Source: Nonomuraea sp. NEAU-A123
Lineage (GTDB): Bacteria > Actinomycetota > Actinomycetes > Streptosporangiales > Streptosporangiaceae
Length of the DNA: 64,000 nucleotides
Reading direction: 5' to 3'
NCBI RefSeq assembly: GCF_018603905.1
Contig: NZ_JAHFZZ010000008.1
Location: 372,001 to 436,000 of the forward strand
Made by a program: the position numbers and the translations under genes. Below, piece by piece: positions 1 to 8,494 of this stretch; position 1 is the stretch's first letter; every line of letters begins with the position of its first letter. The notes below the pieces were generated by a model that saw only the letters and a program-made list of their open reading frames with translations, was not told the origin of the DNA and did not search any database.

Positions 1-513
1 GTCTCCACACCAACCCCAGTTCTCCAGCCGGTCGTGGATTCCGCGCCATACGTCTGCACGTTCATCCCAGAGCAAGCGTTTCGCCTCGTCAGCGGCCTGG
101 CCGGCCCTCTCGTCGAGAAAACCGACGGCAATGAGAGGAATGGCGACTGCCGGGCTCCCGATACGGCCCCCCAGTCTCTGGAGGTGTGGTGGATGCAAGA
201 GGGCCGCGGGATGCCTCGTGAGCACCTGGATTTCCTTATGGATGACAGGCGTAAGGTTTACAGCAGCAACGGTGGAGTCGTACTCCCTAACGACCTCGGT
301 GACGGCATGGCCGCATTCCTGCCCAACCCGCTATCCGACGACCAACCGTACCAAGTAAGCGCGAAGTTCCGCTGTGGCGGCGGAGAGCGATTGATCGACA
401 TCTTCCTGCCCCAGATCGCCAAGGGCAGGGATGCGATCAAGGACATGACCGAGCTCATGCGCATCGCCCAAAAACGCTACGGCCACCTCTACAACTGCAC
501 CCCCGGCACATAG
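1..513 (+). CDS. Hypothetical exported protein, 5'-truncated by the window edge
   Basis: The reading frame is open from base 1, so the start lies upstream of the window; a GTG at 34 is an internal option. The visible part, about 170 residues, has spaced cysteines (CTFIPE, DCRAP, FRCGG, YNCTPGT), no membrane segment and an acidic, polar composition. The pattern of an early Cys, a second Cys before a strand-rich stretch and a final Cys near the C-terminus resembles DUF3558-type lipoproteins of actinobacteria. Without the N-terminus the signal peptide and lipobox cannot be checked. Function is unknown. The next 230 bases hold no convincing gene. Confidence 0.5.
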   Translation, partial: VSTPTPVLQPVVDSAPYVCTFIPEQAFRLVSGLAGPLVEKTDGNERNGDCRAPDTAPQSLEVWWMQEGRGMPREHLDFLMDDRRKVYSSNGGVVLPNDLGDGMAAFLPNPLSDDQPYQVSAKFRCGGGERLIDIFLPQIAKGRDAIKDMTELMRIAQKRYGHLYNCTPGT

Positions 514-744
514 CAAGCCGGCCTGTCCAAACCAGGCGTTCCGAAATGTCCCACCAAGACACACTCGCCCAGACCCGCCATCGGAAGCCGGTCAATTTTT
601 GCCACACCGAGACGGATAAAACCACACCCGCCTCTCGTCCCCCAACCACCATCAACGACGACAGCTTGCGACCATGTGCTCACACAAAGTGGGACCGGCC
701 GTCAGCGCCGAGATCCCTTCCAGCTAGAGCAAAGGTCGGGGTAC

Positions 745-1170
745 ATGAACGAAGAGGCGGAGACTAGCGACGTGAAACTCCGCGTGGAAGCCCCCAAGGC
801 GACAACGCGTTCCGCCAAAGCGGTCTCCAGCGGCTCCAGGGCCCGGCGCCGACATGCGAACCTCTCGACAGACAGCAGCAGCAGCAACACCTGTCACTGC
901 GGCTGCTCATGCATGGAAGGCATCCACGCCGCCATCCTCTCCACGGCGATCGCCGTTGCCCAGGTGAGAATCGAAATCGCCGGCATCCAAGCGGCAATGT
1001 CCCAGGACCTCGCAGCCCTCGGCGACGAGGTCGCAGGTCTCCGCCGGCACACCCACGAGCAGCTCTCGTCCACTCAGTCTCTGATGTCGCGCAGATTCGA
1101 CTCCCTGCAGTGCTCAGTGATCGACCTGGGACTCAGGCTCGACCGGCTACTGGAGAAGGACGGCGCCTAG
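745..1170 (+). CDS. Small hypothetical protein with Cys-rich knot and coiled-coil tail
   Basis: I do not recognise this 141-residue protein. I chose the ATG at 745 because AAAGG/GTCGGGG precedes it; an in-frame ATG at 676 would add 23 unlikely residues. The N-terminal third is basic and Ser-rich. It is followed by a compact CHCGCSC motif and then a helical C-terminal half with heptad-like Leu/Ile spacing, suggesting a coiled coil. There is no signal peptide. It lies tail-to-tail with leuA, about 50 bases away. The Cys cluster could bind metal or be an assembly site, but that is only inference. Confidence 0.5.
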   Translation: MNEEAETSDVKLRVEAPKATTRSAKAVSSGSRARRRHANLSTDSSSSNTCHCGCSCMEGIHAAILSTAIAVAQVRIEIAGIQAAMSQDLAALGDEVAGLRRHTHEQLSSTQSLMSRRFDSLQCSVIDLGLRLDRLLEKDGA

Positions 1171-1221
1171 GACCGGCGTGAGTCCCCGATCTGTACCGGG
1201 GACTCACGCGACAACCGACGG

Positions 1222-2928
1222 TCAGCGGGCGGCGCGGTTGACCGCGGAGATGATCGCCTTGAGTGAGGCCGTCGTGGTGTTGGCGTCCACGCCCACCCCC
1301 CACAGCACCCGCCCGTCAACGTCGCACTCCAGGTAGGAAGCCGCCTTGGCATCGCTGCCCGCGCTCATCGCATGCTCCACGTAGTCGAGCACCCGCACCC
1401 GGATGCCCACCTTGGCGATCGCGTCGATGAAGGCCGAGATCGGCCCGTTTCCGACGCCCTCGATCTCGCGGATCTCGCCGTCGAGCCGTACGTCGGCGCC
1501 GATGCGGTCCTTGTCGTCGCCCGCCGACTCGTGGCGGTGTGCCATGAGGCTGAGGCGGCCCCAGCGGTTGCCCGGGTTGGGCAGGTATTCGTCGGCGAAG
1601 ATGGCGTACATCGCGGTCGGGCTGATCTCGCCGCCTTCGGCGTCGGTGCGTGCCTGGACGACCTTGGAGAACTCGATCTGCAGCCGGCGCGGCAGCTCGA
1701 GCTGGTGGTCGGCCTTCATGATGTAGGCGACGCCGCCCTTGCCCGACTGGCTGTTGACCCGGATGACCGCCTCGTAGCTGCGGCCGATGTCCTTGGGGTC
1801 GATGGGCAGGTAGGGGACGGCCCACGTGAACGAGTCCACCGGCACGCCGGCTGCGGCGGCGTCGGCCTCCAGGTGGTCGAAGCCCTTCTTGATGGCGTCC
1901 TGGTGGGAGCCGGAGAAGGCGGTGTAGACCAACTCGCCGCCCCACGGGTGGCGCGGGTGGACGGGCAGTTGGTTGCAGTATTCGACGATGCGACGGACCT
2001 CGTCGATGTCGCCGAAGTCGATCTGCGGGTCGATGCCCTGGGAGAACAGGTTCATGCCCAGGGTGACCAGGCAGACGTTGCCGGTGCGCTCGCCGTTGCC
2101 GAACAGGCAGCCCTCGATGCGGTCGGCGCCGGCCATGTAGCCCAGTTCGGCGGCGGCCACGGCGCTGCCGCGGTCGTTGTGCGGGTGCAGCGACAGGACG
2201 ATCGAGTCGCGGTACTTCAGGTGGCGGTGCATCCACTCGATCTGGTCGGCGTAGATGTTGGGCGTGGCCATCTCGACCGTGGCCGGCAGGTTGACGATGA
2301 CCTTGCGGTCGGGCGTGGGCTGCCACACGTCGTTGACCGCGTCGCAGACCTCGACGGCGTAGTCGAGCTCGGTGCCGGTGAAGGACTCGGGAGAGTACTG
2401 GAAACGTACGTCCACGTCGGTCGCGTCGGCGAGCTTCTTGACCAGCTTGGCGCCCTCGACGGCGATGGCGGTGATGCCGTCGCGGTCCTGCCCGAACACC
2501 ACCCGGCGCTGCAGCGTGGAGGTGGAGTTGTACAGGTGCACGATGGCCTGCTTGGCGCCCTCGATCGACTCGAAGGTGCGCTCGATCAGCTCGGGCCTGG
2601 CCTGGGTCAGGACCTGGATCACCACGTCGCCGGGGATCCGGTCCTCTTCGATGATCTGCCGGATGAAGTCGAAGTCGGTCTGGCTGGCGGCCGGGAAGCC
2701 TACCTCGATCTCCTTGTAACCCATCTTCACCAGCAGCTCGAACATCTGCAGCTTGCGGTGGGCGTCCATCGGGTCGATCAGTGCCTGGTTGCCGTCGCGC
2801 AGGTCCACGGCGCACCATCGCGGCGCTTCGGTGATGACCTGATCGGGCCAGGTGCGATCGGTCAAGCGGATCGGCTCGAACGCCTGATAACGATGGAAAG
2901 GCATGGGGCTGGGCTGCTGAGCGGTCAT
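1222..2928 (-). CDS. leuA: 2-isopropylmalate synthase
   Basis: LeuA condenses acetyl-CoA with 2-oxoisovalerate to give 2-isopropylmalate, the first committed step of leucine biosynthesis. The 568-residue length fits the long actinobacterial (LeuA type 2) form. The TIM barrel shows the metal/catalytic LRDGNQAL motif (Arg44, Asp45), HPHNDRG and LFGNGERTGN. After a linker, roughly residues 430-568 form the LeuA regulatory dimerisation domain, where leucine gives feedback inhibition. GAGGAG sits a few bases before the ATG. The gene is preceded by a Leu-rich leader ORF and a hairpin (separate entries), which indicates transcription attenuation. It appears monocistronic. Confidence 0.97.
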   Translation of the reverse strand: MTAQQPSPMPFHRYQAFEPIRLTDRTWPDQVITEAPRWCAVDLRDGNQALIDPMDAHRKLQMFELLVKMGYKEIEVGFPAASQTDFDFIRQIIEEDRIPGDVVIQVLTQARPELIERTFESIEGAKQAIVHLYNSTSTLQRRVVFGQDRDGITAIAVEGAKLVKKLADATDVDVRFQYSPESFTGTELDYAVEVCDAVNDVWQPTPDRKVIVNLPATVEMATPNIYADQIEWMHRHLKYRDSIVLSLHPHNDRGSAVAAAELGYMAGADRIEGCLFGNGERTGNVCLVTLGMNLFSQGIDPQIDFGDIDEVRRIVEYCNQLPVHPRHPWGGELVYTAFSGSHQDAIKKGFDHLEADAAAAGVPVDSFTWAVPYLPIDPKDIGRSYEAVIRVNSQSGKGGVAYIMKADHQLELPRRLQIEFSKVVQARTDAEGGEISPTAMYAIFADEYLPNPGNRWGRLSLMAHRHESAGDDKDRIGADVRLDGEIREIEGVGNGPISAFIDAIAKVGIRVRVLDYVEHAMSAGSDAKAASYLECDVDGRVLWGVGVDANTTTASLKAIISAVNRAAR

Positions 2929-2959
2929 GTCGGGAGCTCCTCGTCGGTCGAAAGAAAGC

Positions 2960-3000
2960 GGCCGACGCGCATGGCTCGCTCCGCGGCGAGGGAGCCGGCC
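2960..3000 (-). terminator. Attenuator hairpin in the leuA leader
   Basis: Read on the minus strand, GGCTCCCTC (2988-2996) pairs with GAGCGAGCC (2973-2981) with one mismatch. Outer GGCCG (2996-3000) and CGGCC (2960-2964) can extend the stem. It begins directly after the stop codon of the leader peptide and is followed by a short pyrimidine stretch. The octamer CCGCGGCG inside the leader ORF (3012-3019) is complementary to CGCCGCGG in the hairpin (2981-2988), so two mutually exclusive folds are possible, as expected of an attenuator. Confidence 0.6.
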
Positions 3001-3045
3001 TTAGTGGCCCCCGCCGCGGCAGCTAAGAAGGAGGCCACGCAGCAT
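3001..3045 (-). CDS. Leucine-rich leader peptide of leuA
   Basis: A 14-residue ORF, MLRGLLLSCRGGGH, ends 72 bases before leuA. Four of its first seven residues are leucine, with three consecutive Leu codons (CTC CTT CTT). It sits just ahead of a hairpin that can form alternative pairings with the ORF itself. This is the arrangement of amino-acid-responsive leader peptides: ribosome stalling at Leu codons when charged tRNA-Leu is scarce would prevent the terminator from forming. There is no strong Shine-Dalgarno; TTTACA upstream may be part of a promoter, so translation could be nearly leaderless. Confidence 0.65.
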   Translation of the reverse strand: MLRGLLLSCRGGGH

Positions 3046-3089
3046 GTCTTGCACGCTACCAGAGGTCTCGCTGTAAACCGTCCCCGATC

Positions 3090-3833
3090 TCAGATGATGA
3101 GAACCGACAGGCAGGTGACGCAGCCTTCCAGCTTCTCGAATTCCGAGATGTCCACCAGCGTCACGTTCAGCCCGCGTTCCTGGAGCATCGCGCAGGTTCG
3201 GGGCGCGGAGGCGGCCATCAGCACGCGGTCGCCGCCCAGCAGCACCACGTGCGCCCCCGATTCCTCGGCGGGCACCAGCAGTCCCGGCAGGTCCACGCGG
3301 GCGGGGTCGCCGATGAGCGTGCCGTCGGGCAGCGCCGTGACGGCCGATTTCAGGTGCAGCACGCCGTTCAGGTTGACGGGCACCACCTGCCGCTCCGGCA
3401 GCAACGCGCTGAGCTGGGTGATCCCCTCGTCGTTGGTCCGGCCCGACCTGCCGACGTACACGGTTCTGCCGACCTGTAGGACGTCACCGCCGTCGAGCGT
3501 GCCGGGCTGCGCGATCCTGACGGACTTGATCCTGAGCTCCCGTACGAGGGCCGCCACGGAGACCACCTCGGGCCGCCGCTCCTTCGCCCCCGGCCTGGTC
3601 ATGACGGCCAGCCGGTCGAAGACCACGACCATGTCCTCGACGAAGGGCCCGTCGGGCAGGTCGTCGGCCGGCTCCACGTGACGCACCTGCCAGCCTGCCC
3701 CCTCCAGCGCGGCGACATAGCGCTCGTGCTGCTCCAGGGCCCGTTGGTGGTCGACCGGTTCGCGCTCCAGGTGGGTGACGATGCCCTCGGAGATCCGGGG
3801 CCCGGGCTTTCTTACCAGCGCGATACCAGGCAT
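3090..3833 (-). CDS. ddaH: Dimethylarginine dimethylaminohydrolase (DDAH)
   Basis: DDAH hydrolyses N-omega-methylated arginines to citrulline and methylamines; it belongs to the pentein (guanidino-modifying) superfamily. The 247-residue protein shows the family motifs GPFVEDMVVV, TLDGGDVL, the catalytic His in NGVLHLKSAV (His160) and the nucleophilic Cys in the C-terminal EGCVTCLS segment (Cys241). The length matches bacterial DDAH. It is cytoplasmic, with no signal peptide. It is divergently arranged with the DUF2630 gene, with about 38 bases between starts, so their promoters must overlap. The alternative is a related arginine deiminase-type activity, but motif order and size favour DDAH. 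Confidence 0.9.
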   Translation of the reverse strand: MPGIALVRKPGPRISEGIVTHLEREPVDHQRALEQHERYVAALEGAGWQVRHVEPADDLPDGPFVEDMVVVFDRLAVMTRPGAKERRPEVVSVAALVRELRIKSVRIAQPGTLDGGDVLQVGRTVYVGRSGRTNDEGITQLSALLPERQVVPVNLNGVLHLKSAVTALPDGTLIGDPARVDLPGLLVPAEESGAHVVLLGGDRVLMAASAPRTCAMLQERGLNVTLVDISEFEKLEGCVTCLSVLII

Positions 3834-3871
3834 AGGGCGTGTTCTATCACGTAGTCACTAAAGTCTTGGAC

Positions 3872-4117
3872 ATGCGAGACAACGAGATTCTCACCAGGAT
3901 CAGTGCTCTGGTCACCGAAGAGCACGAGCTGCGGAGCAGGCTGTCGGCGGGCGAGGTCAGCTCGGACGAGGAACACGCGCGGGTCAACGAGTTGGAGGTG
4001 GCTCTCGACCAATGCTGGGACCTGCTCAGGCAGCGCAGGGCTAGGAGGGACGCGGGCGAGAACCCGGACGGCGCCGCGGCCCGCCCGGCCGGCGAGGTGG
4101 AGAACTACCGGCAGTGA
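3872..4117 (+). CDS. DUF2630 family small protein
   Basis: This is an 81-residue, highly charged, all-helical protein. The start at MRDNEIL is chosen because the family begins there; an upstream ATG at 3839 would add residues unlike the family. The core, with EEHELR and then ELEVALDQCWDLLRQRRA, matches the DUF2630 family common in actinobacteria. Function is unknown; the sequence suggests a short antiparallel coiled coil. The gene lies divergent from ddaH and 135 bases ahead of the symporter gene. Confidence 0.8.
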   Translation: MRDNEILTRISALVTEEHELRSRLSAGEVSSDEEHARVNELEVALDQCWDLLRQRRARRDAGENPDGAAARPAGEVENYRQ

Positions 4118-4252
4118 CCGGGAAAGGGCCGGATCTCACGCTCGAGTTTCCCTGATGTTAAGCGGACGTTAGATCTAGCCCGTCTCCCCTTGTCCGAACA
4201 ACCTTCTGCGGAGAGGCTCTGGCCTGCACCTACTCCCCCCAGGAGGTAAACC

Positions 4253-5575
4253 GTGAGCCAACCCCGCGTGCCGTGGAAAGCAGTGATCGGCGGTTCTATC
4301 GGCAATCTTGTCGAGTGGTACGACTGGTTCGTCTACAGCAGTTTCGCCGTCTACTTCGCCGCCTCCTTCTTCCCTGAGGGCAACAGCACCGCCCAGTTGC
4401 TCAACACCGCGGGCATCTTCGCCGTGGGCTTCTTCATGCGCCCGATCGGCGGCTGGCTGCTCGGCAAATACGCCGACACGAAGGGCCGCAAGGCCGCGCT
4501 GACCATGACGGTCACGCTGATGTCGCTGAGCGCCCTGCTGATCGCCATCGCCCCGACGTACGCGTCGGTCGGCTACTTCGGCGCCGTGGTGCTGCTGATC
4601 GCCCGCCTCCTGCAGGGCATCTCCGTGGGTGGTGAGTACGCGGCCAGCGCCACGTACCTGACGGAGGCCACTCCGGCGGGCAAGCGCGGCTTCGCCTCCA
4701 GCTTCCAGTACGTCTCGATGACCGCGGGCCAGCTCGTCGGCCTGGGCCTGCAGATCATCCTGCAGAACACGATGACCAAGGAGGCGCTCAACTCCTACGG
4801 CTGGCGCATCCCGTTCGTCGTCGGCGCCCTGGGCGCGGCGGTGGTGTTCTACCTGCGGCGCAACCTCCTGGAGACCGAGGCGTACGACGAGGAGGAGCAG
4901 GACAAGAAGGTCGGCAAGAGCGAGCGCGGCACCATCAAGGCGCTGCTCGCGCACAAGAAGGAAGCGATGCTGGTCATCGCCCTGACCATGGGCGGCACGG
5001 TCGCGTACTACACCTACACGACCTACCTCACCAAGTACCTGGTCAACACGGCGCACCTGCCGAAGGAGACCGCGTCGCTGGTCAGCTTCTCCGCGCTGTT
5101 CGTCTTCATGTGCATCCAGCCGCTCGCCGGTGGGCTCTCCGACAGGATCGGCCGCCGGCCGCTGCTGATCACGTTCGGCATCGGGTCGATGCTCGGCACC
5201 GTGCCGCTGATGACCGGGCTGTCCACCGTCTCCGGCTTCACCGGCGCGTTCGTCCTGTCGCTCATCGGCCTGATCATCATCACCGGCTACACCTCGATCA
5301 ACGCGGTGGTCAAGGCGGAGCTGTTCCCGACGCACATCCGGGCGCTCGGTGTGGCGCTGCCGTACGCGATCGCGAACGCCCTGTTCGGCGGTACGGCGGA
5401 GTACGTCGCGCTGTGGTTCAAGTCGGCCGGCATCGAGTCGGGCTTCTACTGGTACGTCTCCGGTTGTGCGGCCGTGTCGCTGGTGGTCTACCTGACCATG
5501 CGCGAGACGCGCGACGCGGCGCTCACCCGCGCGGAGCGGGAGGGAGCGGCGGAGTCGGTCCCCGTCCGGGCCTAA
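4253..5575 (+). CDS. MFS metabolite:H+ symporter (MHS family)
   Basis: This 440-residue inner-membrane protein has 12 predicted helices. It carries hallmarks of the metabolite:H+ symporter family: NLVEWYDWFVYSSFAVYF at the N-terminus, the loop 2-3 motif GKYADTKGRKAAL, LLQGISVGGEYAAS and the repeat DRIGRRPLL in the second half. Related transporters import alpha-ketoglutarate, citrate, proline/betaine or shikimate; the substrate cannot be decided here. The GTG start has a near-perfect AGGAGG six bases upstream. The two-component genes 9 bases downstream run in the same direction and may be co-transcribed. Confidence 0.9.
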   Translation: MSQPRVPWKAVIGGSIGNLVEWYDWFVYSSFAVYFAASFFPEGNSTAQLLNTAGIFAVGFFMRPIGGWLLGKYADTKGRKAALTMTVTLMSLSALLIAIAPTYASVGYFGAVVLLIARLLQGISVGGEYAASATYLTEATPAGKRGFASSFQYVSMTAGQLVGLGLQIILQNTMTKEALNSYGWRIPFVVGALGAAVVFYLRRNLLETEAYDEEEQDKKVGKSERGTIKALLAHKKEAMLVIALTMGGTVAYYTYTTYLTKYLVNTAHLPKETASLVSFSALFVFMCIQPLAGGLSDRIGRRPLLITFGIGSMLGTVPLMTGLSTVSGFTGAFVLSLIGLIIITGYTSINAVVKAELFPTHIRALGVALPYAIANALFGGTAEYVALWFKSAGIESGFYWYVSGCAAVSLVVYLTMRETRDAALTRAEREGAAESVPVRA

Positions 5576-5584
5576 TCTGGCCTG

Positions 5585-6250
5585 ATGCGAGTTCTTCTGG
5601 TCGAAGACGACGATCGGCTCGCCTCCGCGCTCACCACGGCCCTCGCGCGCCACGGCCACCAGGTCGTGCGCGCGGGGCTCGCAGTCGACGCCCTCCGCCT
5701 GGCGGGGGGCGTCGACTTCGTCCTGCTGGATCTGGGCCTGCCCGACATGGACGGGCTCGAGGTGCTGCGCCGCCTGCGCCGGGTGTCGGCCGTGCCGGTC
5801 ATCGTGGTGACCGCCCGTACGGAGGAGCGCGAGGTGCTCCGCGGCCTGCGGTCCGGGGCCGACGACTACCTGGTCAAGCCGTTCCGCACGGTCGAGCTGA
5901 TGGCGCGCATGGAGGCCGTGATGCGCAGGGGCACCCGGCCGATGCCGACCCGCGACAACGTGGTGAGCGTCGGCGACGTGCGCATCGACCTGGAGTCCAG
6001 GCAGGTCACCGTGTCGGGTGAGCACGTGACGCTGACCAGGCGCGAGTTCGACGTGCTCGCCCTGCTGGCCCGCGAGCCGGGCGTGGTGCGCAGCCGTGAG
6101 GAGATCCTGGACGAGGTCTGGGGTGACCCGCTGCTGTCGGCCTCCCGCTCCCTCGACGTGCACGTGGCCGGGCTGCGGTCGAAGACCGGTCGCCCGCACC
6201 TGGTCGAGACGCTGCGCGGCACCGGCTACCGCCTGGGGTCCACGGCGTGA
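5585..6250 (+). CDS. OmpR/PhoB-family response regulator
   Basis: The 221 residues hold an N-terminal receiver domain with acidic pocket Glu7-Asp8-Asp9, phospho-acceptor Asp49 in VLLDLGLPDMDG and Lys98 in LVKPF. A winged-helix DNA-binding domain follows (about residues 125-218), ending in the typical ETLRGTGYRL. It overlaps the downstream histidine kinase by a GTGA junction, so the two form one operon and almost certainly a cognate pair. The targets are unknown; the flanking symporter and the TAXI binding protein are the obvious candidates for a carboxylate-uptake circuit (inference). Confidence 0.95.
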   Translation: MRVLLVEDDDRLASALTTALARHGHQVVRAGLAVDALRLAGGVDFVLLDLGLPDMDGLEVLRRLRRVSAVPVIVVTARTEEREVLRGLRSGADDYLVKPFRTVELMARMEAVMRRGTRPMPTRDNVVSVGDVRIDLESRQVTVSGEHVTLTRREFDVLALLAREPGVVRSREEILDEVWGDPLLSASRSLDVHVAGLRSKTGRPHLVETLRGTGYRLGSTA

Positions 6251-7584
6251 ACTCCCGCCTGGTGGTCACGTTCACCACGCTGATCGTGTTCCTCATCGCG
6301 GCGCTGGCGGTGCCGCTCGGCTTCGCCTACGCCTCGCACCGCACGAACCGGCTGCTGCTCGACCGCCGCGCCGACGCCACCCGTTTCGCCGAACTGGCCG
6401 ACCAGGCCGCGCGCGACGGCGACCGTACGGCGCTGACGGCCGAGGTCGTCCGCTACGCCGACCTGTACGGCGCGGCCATCCGCGTACGCGACAGGGACGG
6501 CACGATCCTGGTCACGGCCGGCCACTTCGACGGTGACGACCAGGAGGAGACCCGGCTGGCCCTGGGCGGCCGGACGACCGAGGACCTGCCCACGATCAGC
6601 CCGTTCGGCCCCTCGACGGTGCTGCTGGCCGAGCCGGCCGGCCGGGACGCGCAACTGTCCGGCGTGGTGCTGCTCCAGGCCCGCACCGACCAGTCGCGGC
6701 TGGACGTCTCGCTCGTCTGGGGCGCGCTGGCGCTGGGCGCGCTGATCGCCCTGGGCTATTCGGTGCTGGCGGCCAGGCAACTGGCCCGCTGGATCCTGCG
6801 CCCGGTGACCGAGCTCGACCGCACCACCCGGGCCATCGCGGAGGGCCACCTCGACGCGCGGGCCCACCCGGGCGCGGGGCCCTCGGAGCTGCAGCGGCTG
6901 GAGGAGCGGTTCAACGCGATGGCCGACGCGGTGTCGGGCGCGATGGAGCGGCAGCGGGCGTTCGTGGCCGACGCCTCGCACGAGCTGCGTACCCCGCTGA
7001 CCGTGCTCGGACTGCGGCTGGAGAACCTGGAGCCGCACCTGCGCGCGGACGGCACCACCGAGTTCGAGGAGGCCATGGGCGAGCTCGACCGGCTGGCCCT
7101 GCTGGTGGAGGACCTGCTGGCGCTGGCCAGGGTGGAGGCGGGCGCGGGCACCGAGGCCAAGGAGATCGAGCTGCGGCCCCGGCTGGCGGTGTGGCGGGAG
7201 GTCTATCCGGCCAAGGATCTCACCCTGCTGGTGGAGGTGCCGGAGATGTCGCTCGTGCCGGAGGCGGCGGCCAGGGTGGCGGACATCGCGCTCGACAACG
7301 CGCAGAAGTTCGTGCCCGCGGGCGGCACGGTGACGGTCACGCTCTCCGACGGCGTGCTGCGGGTCGCCGACGACGGGCCGGGGCTGGGCGAGGAGGAGCG
7401 GGCCGACGCGCTGGGCCGGTTCTGGCGGTCGGGCGCGCACGCCAACGTGCCGGGCAGTGGGCTGGGCCTGGCCATCGCCACCGAGCTGGCCAGGTCGTGC
7501 GGGGCCACGTTGAGCCTGCTGGCCGCCGTACCCCATGGGCTGGTCGTGGAGTTGCGGCTGGCTCAGCCGTACACGGACCTGTAG
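6247..7584 (+). CDS. Sensor histidine kinase
   Basis: The 445-residue kinase has an N-terminal transmembrane helix (about residues 6-28), an extracytoplasmic sensor segment of roughly 120 residues, a second helix near 155-175, a HAMP domain, a HisKA domain with His245 in ASHELRTPLTVL, and an HATPase domain with N-box DNAQKFV, DDGPGLG and GSGLGLAIA. The GTG start overlaps the regulator stop codon. Its last 22 bases overlap the end of the convergent TAXI lipoprotein gene. The stimulus is unknown. Confidence 0.95.
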   Translation: MNSRLVVTFTTLIVFLIAALAVPLGFAYASHRTNRLLLDRRADATRFAELADQAARDGDRTALTAEVVRYADLYGAAIRVRDRDGTILVTAGHFDGDDQEETRLALGGRTTEDLPTISPFGPSTVLLAEPAGRDAQLSGVVLLQARTDQSRLDVSLVWGALALGALIALGYSVLAARQLARWILRPVTELDRTTRAIAEGHLDARAHPGAGPSELQRLEERFNAMADAVSGAMERQRAFVADASHELRTPLTVLGLRLENLEPHLRADGTTEFEEAMGELDRLALLVEDLLALARVEAGAGTEAKEIELRPRLAVWREVYPAKDLTLLVEVPEMSLVPEAAARVADIALDNAQKFVPAGGTVTVTLSDGVLRVADDGPGLGEEERADALGRFWRSGAHANVPGSGLGLAIATELARSCGATLSLLAAVPHGLVVELRLAQPYTDL

Positions 7585-8468
7585 TAGCGGGCGGCGCCGG
7601 GGTGCAGGGGGACGACGCCGGTGCCGATGGCGTAGCGCTTGTCGAGACGGCCGCCCGGCGCCGAGGGGGCCTGGAGGCGGTCGCGGGCGCTGAAGAGCGT
7701 CTCGGTGACCGTGTAGGCGATGTCGTCGGACAGGGCCTGGCGGCAGACCAGGTAGCTGGGCGTGCCGACGGTCGGGACCGGTTTCGCGCCGCCGTACACG
7801 CCCGCGGGGATGGCGGCGTGCTCATAGACCGGCCCGTACGTACGGCGCAGCACCGGCACCAGCGGCTCCAGCGGGACGATCCTGATGCCGCTGAGCGAGG
7901 CGAGCGCGGGGGTGGGCACGCCGCCCGACCAGAAGAACGCGTCGATCCCGCCCTCGTCGAGCGCCCTGATCGACACGTCGAGGCCCAGCCGGAAGACGAC
8001 GTGATCCCGTACCCCGGCCGCGTCGAGCACCCGCACGGCGGTCACGGCGGTGCCCGAGCCCTCGGCACCGATGGAGACCTTTCGCCGGGTCAGGTGCTTG
8101 GCGGCGGAGATGTCGGAGTCGGTGCGGACCACCAGGTGAACGTAGTTCATGTACATCCTGGCCAGCGCGGCGACCGGCTGGTGACGCACGCGCACGGCGT
8201 CGTCGGCACTGTCGGCGAGCGAGAACCCGACGTCGGCCCTACCGTCGGCGAGCATGGTCAGGTTCTGGACACTGGCCGCCGTCTTGAACACCTCGACCGT
8301 GAACCCGTCACGCCGCAGCTCGGCCGCGAACCTGTCGCCCAGGATCTCGTACGGCCCGCCTGACAACCCGGTCGCCAGCCGCAGCGGGGGCAGCCCCGTA
8401 CCGCCGGTCGAGCACCCGGCAGCGCCCATCGCGGCGAGCGCGAGAAAGACACGGCGGGACATCGGCAC
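7563..8468 (-). CDS. TAXI-family TRAP-type solute-binding lipoprotein
   Basis: This 301-residue protein begins with an Arg-containing signal peptide and a lipobox (AAMGAAGCS), so it is a predicted lipoprotein; MSRRVFL at 8462 is an equally good start. The mature part has the TAXI pattern: LATGLSGGPYEILGDRFAAEL, then VQNLTMLADGRADVGF and a second lobe GIDAFFWSGG. TAXI proteins normally feed a TRAP membrane permease (4TM/12TM), but no such gene lies in this window. Because it faces a two-component pair tail-to-tail, it may act as a periplasmic-type sensor partner (inference). Confidence 0.88.
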   Translation of the reverse strand: MPMSRRVFLALAAMGAAGCSTGGTGLPPLRLATGLSGGPYEILGDRFAAELRRDGFTVEVFKTAASVQNLTMLADGRADVGFSLADSADDAVRVRHQPVAALARMYMNYVHLVVRTDSDISAAKHLTRRKVSIGAEGSGTAVTAVRVLDAAGVRDHVVFRLGLDVSIRALDEGGIDAFFWSGGVPTPALASLSGIRIVPLEPLVPVLRRTYGPVYEHAAIPAGVYGGAKPVPTVGTPSYLVCRQALSDDIAYTVTETLFSARDRLQAPSAPGGRLDKRYAIGTGVVPLHPGAARYYRSVYG

Positions 8469-8494
8469 AGGATCACGTTATCGAATCACGCAGA

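Noticed and set aside
1372..3681. Very long open frame on the plus strand opposite leuA and ddaH
   Set aside because: It is the complementary reading of GC-rich codons; its composition (Val/Asp/Gly/Arg low complexity) and lack of any domain contrast with the clear LeuA and DDAH proteins on the other strand.
3812..4012. Minus-strand frame extending across the ddaH/DUF2630 divergent starts
   Set aside because: It would overlap both promoters and has no homology pattern; the divergent pair explains the region.
4175..6199. 674-codon minus-strand frame across the symporter and response-regulator genes
   Set aside because: His/Arg/Gln-rich shadow with no motif, while both opposite genes have intact family signatures and ribosome binding sites.
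7563..8468. Search for TRAP permease genes next to the TAXI binding protein
   Set aside because: Neither neighbour encodes a 4TM/12TM TRAP protein, so no transporter is annotated.
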